Part shown: one piece after another, positions 6,226 to 11,361 of the stretch
How positions within the stretch are numbered: the first letter of the stretch is position 1
Layout: every line of letters begins with the position of its first letter
NCBI GenBank assembly: GCA_023260935.1
Contig: JALQTL010000047.1
Location: forward strand, 1 to 11,361
Origin: Paracoccaceae bacterium
Lineage (GTDB): Bacteria > Pseudomonadota > Alphaproteobacteria > Rhodobacterales > Rhodobacteraceae
Length of the DNA: 11,361 nt
Reading direction: 5' to 3'
The notes under the pieces: model-generated
Told to the model about the DNA's origin: nothing
Seen by the model: only the letters and a program-made list of their open reading frames with translations
The model's database searches: none
Made by a program: the position numbers and the translations under genes

Positions 6226-6855
6226 ATGCCGCACGGATTTGCCGATATCGCCTTTACGGATACCGTGAAACGACTTCAGACCGATATGGGCAGCCGGACC
6301 GCTTATGCCCGGATGTCCGAGGCGCCAGAAGCGCTGAACACCCGGCTGAGCGATGCCGAAGCCGCCTTCATCACGGGGCGGGATTCGTTCTATATGGCCA
6401 CGGTGGGGGAAACTGGCTGGCCCTATGTTCAACATCGCGGCGGTCCGGCCGGATTTGTGCGGGTGATGGATGACAGCACGCTGGGCTTTGCCGATTTCCG
6501 GGGTAACCGGCAGTATGTCAGCATCGGCAACCTTCAGACCAACAACCGCGTTTCGCTGTTTTTCATGGACTATGCCGGACGGTCCCGTCTGAAACTGTTT
6601 GGCAGGGCGCGGATCATCGGCCCCAATGACGCCGCCCTTCTGGCCCGGCTGGAAATGCCCGATTACCGGGCCAGGGTGGAACGCGGCATCGTTATTTCGG
6701 TTGAAGGTTTTGACTGGAACTGCCCGCAACACATCACGCCCCGCGTCTCGACCGATCAGGTCACGGCGGCGACGGAAATTCTGTCGCGCCGGATCGCGGA
6801 GCTGGAAGCACGGCCCCGCCCGCCGGGACAAGCCCCGGATGATCCGCACCGCTGA
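6226..6855 (+). CDS. Pyridoxamine 5'-phosphate oxidase-like flavin-binding protein
   Basis: A 209-residue protein of the PNPOx-like split-barrel family (predicted flavin-nucleotide-binding, COG3576-like). The barrel begins near residue 41 (LSDAEAAFITGRDSFYMATV), continues with GWPYVQHRGGPAGFVRV (64-80), and reaches the conserved core DFRGNRQYVSIGNLQTNNRVSLFFMDY (90-116) and RSRLKLFGRARI (119-130). These segments normally hold FMN or a deazaflavin. It is not PdxH: it is a general flavin-binding relative, probably an oxidoreductase of unknown substrate. AGAGGA lies four bases before the ATG. It is the third gene divergent from LysR, and its stop is followed after 15 bases by a strong hairpin terminator. 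Confidence 0.88.
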   Translation: MPHGFADIAFTDTVKRLQTDMGSRTAYARMSEAPEALNTRLSDAEAAFITGRDSFYMATVGETGWPYVQHRGGPAGFVRVMDDSTLGFADFRGNRQYVSIGNLQTNNRVSLFFMDYAGRSRLKLFGRARIIGPNDAALLARLEMPDYRARVERGIVISVEGFDWNCPQHITPRVSTDQVTAATEILSRRIAELEARPRPPGQAPDDPHR

Positions 6856-6870
6856 CGGCATCGGTCCTTG

Positions 6871-6896
6871 CGCCCGGCCCATCAGGCCGGGCGTTT
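6871..6896 (+). terminator. Intrinsic terminator after the PNPOx-like gene, overlapping the end of the AraC gene
   Basis: CGCCCGGCC (6871-6879) pairs over nine bases with GGCCGGGCG (6885-6893) around the five-base loop CATCA, followed by TTT. It ends the LysR-divergent transcript. The stop codon of the convergent AraC gene falls inside the loop and its last codons form the right arm. On the minus strand no T run follows, so termination is mainly for the plus strand. Confidence 0.7.
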
Positions 6897-7817
6897 GCCT
6901 GTAAGCCCCAAGCCCGGGCCCTCTGCCACCCCGGCAGCACGGCCATACCGTCCCGGGCTGATGCCATATCTGGCCTCGAACGCCTGAGAAAAATGGCTTC
7001 GGCTGGAAAACCCCACCCGTTCCGCCACCCGCGCGATGCCTTCCGTCCCGTCCAGCAGCAGGCGGGCGGCATGTTGCAGCCGCAGGTCACGCACGATCTG
7101 CATCGGGCTGGTGCCGAAGCTTTCGCGGAACCGTGCGGCAAACCGGGCCCGGCTCATTCCCACGGTGTCGGCCATCGATTCAACGCTGTGATCTGCACCC
7201 GGGTTGGCGATTACGGCGGCCAGAGCTGGCCAAAGCCTTCGGTCGGCAAGCGCCACCAGCCAGTCCGTGCCCGGATCGTGGCGGGCGGCACTGCGGCGCA
7301 AGGCCGCCACGATCAGATACAAGAGCAGCGCCTTGATCTGGGCCCGCGATCCCGGGGCCGGCTGCGTCAGTTCCGCGACAATCAGCGCGATCAGATGTGT
7401 CGCCCCTGCCGGTTCAACCACTGGCCCCCGCAGCAGATCGATCACCGTGCCCGCCCCGTGCAGCCCCACGGAAAGCCGGGCACATAGCACCATCAGGCCC
7501 TCGTCTTCGCCCTCCGGTCCGGTGCGATGGTGCGTCAGCCCCAGTTCTGCCGGCTGGCAATTGGCGAAGGAAACAAAGCGCCCGTCCAGCGCCCCGATGG
7601 AATGGCGCGCGCCCGCAGGCACAAGGGCCAGATCACCCGCCGTCAACGGGTAGGACCGCCCCTTCCCCAGATGCAGCGCACCGCTGCCGTTCATCACATG
7701 ATGCAGGCTGGCAGAGCCGGAATTGGGCATGTCAAGCCAGCCCCGCGGCGCCATCTGGCAAAGCGAGAAGAGCTCGACATCAATCGTCATTGCCGACAGC
7801 ACCTCATCCAGCAGCAT
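6882..7817 (-). CDS. AraC-family transcriptional regulator with cupin-type sensor domain
   Basis: A regulator of 311 residues from the chosen start. The N-terminal half is a cupin-like sensor (about 1-100: ALHLGKGRSYPLTAGDLALVPAGARHSI). The C-terminal AraC DNA-binding domain has two helix-turn-helix units, about 211-230 (SVESMADTVGMSRARFAARF) and 260-292 (GIARVAERVGFSSRSHFSQAF, then GISPGRYG). The ATG at 7817 is preferred: GAAAGG sits six bases upstream, and MLLDEVLSAM matches how related proteins begin. An ATG at 7856 would add 13 residues but has only a weak ribosome site. It is divergent from the exported hydrolase gene, its likely target. The last codons lie in the terminator of the convergent PNPOx-like gene. 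The inducer is unknown. Confidence 0.9.
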   Translation of the reverse strand: MLLDEVLSAMTIDVELFSLCQMAPRGWLDMPNSGSASLHHVMNGSGALHLGKGRSYPLTAGDLALVPAGARHSIGALDGRFVSFANCQPAELGLTHHRTGPEGEDEGLMVLCARLSVGLHGAGTVIDLLRGPVVEPAGATHLIALIVAELTQPAPGSRAQIKALLLYLIVAALRRSAARHDPGTDWLVALADRRLWPALAAVIANPGADHSVESMADTVGMSRARFAARFRESFGTSPMQIVRDLRLQHAARLLLDGTEGIARVAERVGFSSRSHFSQAFEARYGISPGRYGRAAGVAEGPGLGLTGKRPA

Positions 7818-7857
7818 CATCGGCCTTTCGCACATCTTCAAGACGATTTCGAACATT

Positions 7858-7871
7858 CAGGTGTTTACCTG
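7858..7871. promoter_or_regulatory. Candidate operator dyad between the AraC gene and the hydrolase gene
   Basis: CAGGT (7858-7862) and ACCTG (7867-7871) form a perfect inverted repeat around GTTT, in the middle of the divergent gap and 31 bases upstream of the hydrolase ATG. The position is suitable for control of both genes. AraC proteins more often bind direct repeats, and a five-base arm can occur by chance, so this is a weak call. Confidence 0.25.
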
Positions 7872-7902
7872 GACAGCATCGACAAAGGAAAGGAAAACTC
7901 AC

Positions 7903-8739
7903 ATGTGCGATATCCATGATCATCATCACCCCCGCGACCGTGAACCCCGCGTGAACCGCCGGCAGGCCCTGCTGGGTGTGGGCGCGACAACCCTTGCCGC
8001 TGGTGCCGTCAGCCTGCCCGGCGATGCGCGCGCAGAGACGGCAGGCCCCTATGTCCCGCCCGCGGAACCCGCGCTGCCGCCTTCCGACATGGTGCTGACG
8101 AAGGGCCGCGTGGCCCTGGTGGTCACCGACCCGCAGATCGATTTTCTCAGCCCTGATGGCGTGACCTGGGGCGTGGTCGGCGAAAGCGTCACCGAACATG
8201 ATACCGTTGCCAACATCGGCCGCCTGTTCCGCGCGGCCAAGGCGGCTGATCTGGTGGTGGCGGTTTCCCCGCACTATTACTATCCCACTGACAAGGGTTG
8301 GAAATTCGAAGGTGCGCTGGAAAAATTGATGCACGCCATCGGCATGTTCGACCGCAAGGGCCCGACCGATCTGGAAGGCTTTGAAAACTCGGATGCGGAC
8401 TTCATGCCCGAATACAAGGAGTTCATCCACGACGGCAAGACCATCGTTACCTCGCCGCACAAGGTCTATGGTCCCGAACAGAACGACCTTGCCCTGCAAC
8501 TGCGCAAGCATGGCGTGGACCAGGTGATCCTTGTCGGCATGTCGGCCAATCTGTGCGTCGAGGCGCATATGCGCGAACTGCTGGAAATGGGCTTTGAGGT
8601 GGCGATTGTCAGCGACGCCACAGCGGCGGCAAAGCTGCCGGAAGGCGATGGCTATCTGGCCGCCCTGATCAACTTCCGCTACATCGCCAATGCGCTGTGG
8701 ACCACGGAAGAAACCGTGCAACGGATCGGCGCACTTTGA
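7903..8739 (+). CDS. Tat-exported isochorismatase-family cysteine hydrolase
   Basis: A 278-residue protein. The N-terminus is a twin-arginine signal: R19-R20 in NRRQALLGVGATTLAAGAVS, with a likely cleavage after A44 (ARA before ET). Before it lies an unusual histidine cluster, MCDIHDHHH. The mature part is an isochorismatase-fold hydrolase with the catalytic triad visible: D76 (VVTDPQIDF), K187 (SPHKVYG) and C218 (GMSANLCVEAHMRELLEMGFEVAIVSDA). Such enzymes hydrolyse amides, imides or vinyl ethers; most are cytoplasmic, so periplasmic placement is notable. The substrate cannot be read from the sequence, and true isochorismatase activity is unlikely. The ATG at 7903 has AAGGA eight bases upstream; the longer upstream frame is antisense to the AraC gene. 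The divergent AraC regulator probably controls it. A hairpin follows the stop. Confidence 0.9.
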   Translation: MCDIHDHHHPRDREPRVNRRQALLGVGATTLAAGAVSLPGDARAETAGPYVPPAEPALPPSDMVLTKGRVALVVTDPQIDFLSPDGVTWGVVGESVTEHDTVANIGRLFRAAKAADLVVAVSPHYYYPTDKGWKFEGALEKLMHAIGMFDRKGPTDLEGFENSDADFMPEYKEFIHDGKTIVTSPHKVYGPEQNDLALQLRKHGVDQVILVGMSANLCVEAHMRELLEMGFEVAIVSDATAAAKLPEGDGYLAALINFRYIANALWTTEETVQRIGAL

Positions 8740-8746
8740 AACCGGC

Positions 8747-8780
8747 CTCTGCCGTGGCAGCGCAGGCCGCCACGGCAGAG
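8747..8780. terminator. Long hairpin between the convergent hydrolase and transporter genes
   Basis: CTCTGCCGTGGC (8747-8758) pairs perfectly over twelve bases with GCCACGGCAGAG (8769-8780) around a ten-base loop. It starts seven bases after the hydrolase stop and lies 43 bases from the transporter stop. On the plus strand the nearest T run (TCTTTT) is about 11 bases away; on the minus strand the stem is followed closely by GGTTT. A bidirectional terminator or transcript-stabilising structure is the natural reading. Confidence 0.6.
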
Positions 8781-8823
8781 ACGAAACCGATCTTTTACAC
8801 GGTGCCGAAGGAACGCGCGCAGA

Positions 8824-10071
8824 TCAGCCGGCACAAAGGCGCCGGGCGGCAAGCCAGCTTGCCATGGCCATGCCCCCCGCCGTCGCAAGGCAAAGCGGCA
8901 GACCGCCGATCTGGTAGCTGAGGCCGGAAAGTAACGTGCCGATCAGCCGGCCAGCCGCGTTGGCCATATAGTAAAAGCCAACGTCCCGTGTGATCCGCTC
9001 CGCCGATCCGAAGGCAAGGATCAGATAGGAATGGACCGAGGAATTCACCGCAAAGACGAAGCCGAAAAGCAGAAGGCCCAGAACCAGCGTTGCCGTCAGG
9101 GCGGGTGTGGGTTCGCCCACCGCCCATGCCGCAGCGGCCAGCAGGAACGGGATCGGCACCAGAAGGCCCGCCCAGCGGATCGCCCTTCGGGTCGTTTCCG
9201 CCTGTGGCTGGCCCTTGCCACCCAGGATCCGGGGCGCGAAGGCCTGCACCGCACCATAGGCGATGATCCAGAGCGCAAGGAAACTGCCGATCAGGAAAAA
9301 CGCCTCGCGTCGCCCTTCGACCGTGCCGTCCGACAGAACGGCTTGGAAATAGACCGGGATGCCAACGACAAACCAGACGTCACGCGCTCCGAAAAGGAAC
9401 ATGCGTGCAAGGCTCAGACGGTTTACCTGCGGATCCTTTGACCGCCAGCCGGCCCAGGCGTCTTCGGACTTCATGCGCCCGGGCAGGCCCGCTGGCAGAA
9501 ACAGGACGACGGCCAGCAGGATGGCCGCCAGCACCCCGGCCATGCCCCAGACAGCCGCCTGAAACCCCGCCAGCGCCAGAAGCGCCGCGCCGAGGAAGAA
9601 GCCCAGCCCCTTGACCGCGTTCTTTGACCCGGTCAGGGCAGCGACCCAGCGGAAAAGGCCGCCGTCTTCCTTGGGTGCCAGCAGTTTGACCGCGGATTTC
9701 GACGACATCTTGGCCAAGTCCTTGGCCCCCCCAGACACGCCCTGAACCGCCATCACAAAGGTGACGGAGGCTGCAACGCCCCAAGAGGGGTCAAGCTGTG
9801 CCAGCGCGACCAGCGCCCCGATCTGCAGCGCAAGGCCCGCGAAAAGCGTGGCGGCCAAGCCAAAGCGTGCCGCCAGCCAGCCGGCAGCAAGGTTGGTGAC
9901 GATCCCGGCAACCTCATAAAGCAGGAAAAGCCATGCCAGCTGGATCGGCGTGAAGCCGAGCGAATTGAAGTGCAAGAGAACCAGCATCCGCAGCGCACCG
10001 TCCGACAGCATGAAGGCCCAGTAAGCGGCGGTCACGGCTGCGTAGGCGCGCAAGGGGTTCGCGCCTGTCAT
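8824..10071 (-). CDS. arsJ: MFS transporter of the ArsJ type (organoarsenical efflux)
   Basis: A 415-residue inner-membrane protein with about ten to twelve hydrophobic segments. Several stretches match my recollection of ArsJ: NPLRAYAAVTAAYWAFMLSD (5-24), FNSLGFTPIQLAWLFLLYE (35-53), AKDLAKMSSKSAVKL (116-130), LTGSKNAVKGLGFFLG (146-161) and VGFYYMANAAGRLIGTLLSG (364-383). ArsJ exports 1-arseno-3-phosphoglycerate made by a partner glyceraldehyde-3-phosphate dehydrogenase, giving arsenate resistance. No such dehydrogenase, no arsR and no arsC lies in the window, so the partner must be elsewhere, or the transporter serves another phosphorylated or arsenylated substrate. The ATG at 10071 has no clear ribosome site. 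It is convergent with the hydrolase gene and 100 bases downstream of the synthetase gene, with a GC-rich element between them. Confidence 0.78.
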   Translation of the reverse strand: MTGANPLRAYAAVTAAYWAFMLSDGALRMLVLLHFNSLGFTPIQLAWLFLLYEVAGIVTNLAAGWLAARFGLAATLFAGLALQIGALVALAQLDPSWGVAASVTFVMAVQGVSGGAKDLAKMSSKSAVKLLAPKEDGGLFRWVAALTGSKNAVKGLGFFLGAALLALAGFQAAVWGMAGVLAAILLAVVLFLPAGLPGRMKSEDAWAGWRSKDPQVNRLSLARMFLFGARDVWFVVGIPVYFQAVLSDGTVEGRREAFFLIGSFLALWIIAYGAVQAFAPRILGGKGQPQAETTRRAIRWAGLLVPIPFLLAAAAWAVGEPTPALTATLVLGLLLFGFVFAVNSSVHSYLILAFGSAERITRDVGFYYMANAAGRLIGTLLSGLSYQIGGLPLCLATAGGMAMASWLAARRLCAG

Positions 10072-10095
10072 CGCTGGCGCGGGCTCTGGCGGCAG

Positions 10096-10150
10096 AACCG
10101 GGGAGCCAGCCCCCCGGCCCCCCCGGGATATTTATGAACAGATGAAAGAC
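10096..10150. repeat. GC-rich hairpin plus GATATTTATGAACAGATGAAAG element, probably dispersed
   Basis: The gap between arsJ and the synthetase gene holds CCGGGG (10098-10103) pairing with CCCCGG (10112-10117), then CCCCCCCGGG and GATATTTATGAACAGATGAAAG (10127-10148). I recall this layout, a C/G-rich stretch then GGGATATTT and then AxATGAAAG, from many intergenic regions of Rhodobacteraceae genomes. On the minus strand it directly follows the synthetase stop, reading CTTTCATCTGTTCATAAATA and then a G-rich hairpin, so it could act as a 3' end structure of that transcript. Only one copy is visible here, so the repeat status rests on memory. Confidence 0.45.
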
Positions 10151-10171
10151 AGGCTGGCGGAAAGTTTCGCG

Positions 10172-11361
10172 TCAGGCCGCCCATTCCCAGGGATTTGTGA
10201 AGGCGCCGAGGACGGCGCGGAGTTTCTCCTCGTCCACGGGGCCGGATTTTTCAAGCCGTGCCACCAGACCGCGTTTCTTGTCTTCGGCAACCGAAACCAC
10301 GCGGGCGGGCAGGCCTGCCTCGGCCAAGGCGGCGTCGAAGACGCGGGTGATCGCAAGGCGGCGCAGATCGGGCTTTAAGACCTTGCCCACGGCCGTCTTG
10401 GGCAGTTCGGGCAGCACTTCGATATGTTTGGGCAAGGCTGCGCGTTCGTGAATGTGGTGGGCGGCGTAATCCATCAGGTCATCCACGCCCGCACTGGCGC
10501 CCTTGACCAGTTCGACATAGGCGCAGGGCAATTCGCCCGAATGGACATCGGGCTGGCCGATGGCACCGACGAAGGCCACCGCCTCATGACCCATCAGAGC
10601 CTCTTCGATGATCGCGGGGTCTATGTTGTGGCCGCCGCGGATGATCAGATCCTTGGCCCGTCCGGTGATGAAGATATAGCCATCGGCGTCGATCCGCCCC
10701 AGATCGCCGGTGCGCAGGAAGCGGCCTTCGGCAAAGAGATCGCGGTTCTTGTCGGCCTCGGTATAGGTGGAGCCCTCATAGACACCGGGATTGGCAACGC
10801 AGATCTCTCCGATCTCGTCCACCGCACATTCGCGGAACCCGTCCGGCGTGCCTTGCAGGATGCGCACATGGGTATGGGGGAACGGCAGACCGACCGAGCC
10901 GATCTTCTTGGTGCCGCCCGGCGGGTTGATGGAGACAAGGCAGGTGCATTCCGTCAGGCCATAGCCTTCGACGATCTCGATCCCCGTTTCCTTCTTGAAG
11001 CGGTTGTAAAGCTCGATCGGCAAGGGCGCCGAGCCGGAAAAGGCGTTCTTGAGGCTGGAGATATCGGCGTTGATCGGGCGCTGCATCAGCGCGGAAAGCG
11101 CCGTCGGCACCGTGATCAGATAGGTGCAGCGCCAGCGCTCGATCAGCTTCCACAGGTTGTCGAAAACGCCTTCGCCGCGATAGCCCGCAGGCGTGGGGAA
11201 GACCACATGGCAGCCCGAAGCAATGACCGACATCAGGATGGGATAGGCCGCAAAGACATGGAACAGCGGCAGCGGGCACATGATGCAATCCTGTTCCGTG
11301 AACAGAAGCCGGTGGCCGAGCCAGCCGTTATAGACCATGCCCGACACCTTGTGCTGGGCCA
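10172..11361 (-). CDS. Acyl-CoA synthetase / AMP-binding enzyme, N-terminal part outside the window
   Basis: The C-terminal 396 or so residues of an adenylate-forming ligase; the frame runs on past position 11361 (AQHKVSGMVYNGW at the edge), so the start lies outside. Family motifs in order are: PLFHVFAAYPILM, SGSAPLPIELYNRF, the adenylate motif GYGLTE (near 10958), TGDLGRIDADGYIFITGRAKD (near 10700), GHNIDPAIIEE, and PKTAVGKVLK near the end, with the catalytic lysine at about 10382-10384. It activates a carboxylic acid, probably a fatty or related acid, to its CoA thioester with ATP in the cytoplasm. A chain-length preference cannot be read here. It resembles the longer acyl-CoA synthetases (about 630 residues), judging by the spacing to the C-terminus. 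The upstream neighbours are not visible. Confidence 0.92.
   Translation of the reverse strand, partial: AQHKVSGMVYNGWLGHRLLFTEQDCIMCPLPLFHVFAAYPILMSVIASGCHVVFPTPAGYRGEGVFDNLWKLIERWRCTYLITVPTALSALMQRPINADISSLKNAFSGSAPLPIELYNRFKKETGIEIVEGYGLTECTCLVSINPPGGTKKIGSVGLPFPHTHVRILQGTPDGFRECAVDEIGEICVANPGVYEGSTYTEADKNRDLFAEGRFLRTGDLGRIDADGYIFITGRAKDLIIRGGHNIDPAIIEEALMGHEAVAFVGAIGQPDVHSGELPCAYVELVKGASAGVDDLMDYAAHHIHERAALPKHIEVLPELPKTAVGKVLKPDLRRLAITRVFDAALAEAGLPARVVSVAEDKKRGLVARLEKSGPVDEEKLRAVLGAFTNPWEWAA

Noticed and set aside
5830..6882. A 350-codon minus-strand open frame across the DUF1348 and PNPOx-like genes
   Set aside because: Antisense to two recognised genes and crosses their intergenic gap and the terminator; no domain seen.
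7804..8721. A 305-codon minus-strand open frame across the isochorismatase-fold gene
   Set aside because: Antisense to a gene with an intact triad and Tat signal; composition is typical of a GC-rich shadow.

Overview
The window reads as chromosomal DNA of a GC-rich alphaproteobacterium, most likely a member of the Rhodobacteraceae (Rhodobacter, Gemmobacter or a relative). This rests on codon use, on the gene order hslO, CoA-type Nudix hydrolase, cca, on a heat-shock promoter of the alphaproteobacterial type, and on a GATATTT-type intergenic element that I recall from that family. It carries fourteen complete or partial protein genes that I can name to family level. There are no RNA genes, CRISPR arrays or transposases.

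Left end (1-1841): a minus-strand operon with overlapping stop and start codons holds hslO (redox chaperone Hsp33), a NudL-like CoA pyrophosphatase and the first ~31 codons of cca (tRNA nucleotidyltransferase). A good match to the alphaproteobacterial RpoH promoter sits upstream of hslO. The cca reading breaks off near position 101-110, where an unrelated plus-strand fragment resembling an RTX/Hint-type secreted protein begins. This is either a rearrangement breakpoint or a chimeric assembly join.

Signalling (1842-4045): a second, unrelated Nudix hydrolase is divergent from hslO and overlaps tail-to-tail with a response-regulator/PP2C (RsbU-like) phosphatase. Divergent from the phosphatase is a small Hpt phosphotransfer protein, a plausible phosphorelay partner for it.

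Redox or detoxification cluster (4064-8739): a LysR regulator is divergent from an AhpD-like CxxC protein, a DUF1348 (NTF2-fold) protein and a flavin-binding PNPOx-like protein. A terminator-like hairpin separates the first of these from the other two, and another terminator follows the third. An AraC regulator is then divergent from a Tat-exported isochorismatase-fold cysteine hydrolase. The likely theme is small-molecule or oxidant detoxification under two inducible regulators, but the substrates are unknown.

Right end (8740-11361): a hairpin separates the hydrolase from a convergent MFS transporter of the ArsJ type (organoarsenical efflux) that has no GAPDH partner in view. A GC-rich Rhodobacteraceae-type intergenic element follows. 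Last is the C-terminal two thirds or so of an acyl-CoA synthetase that runs off the window.
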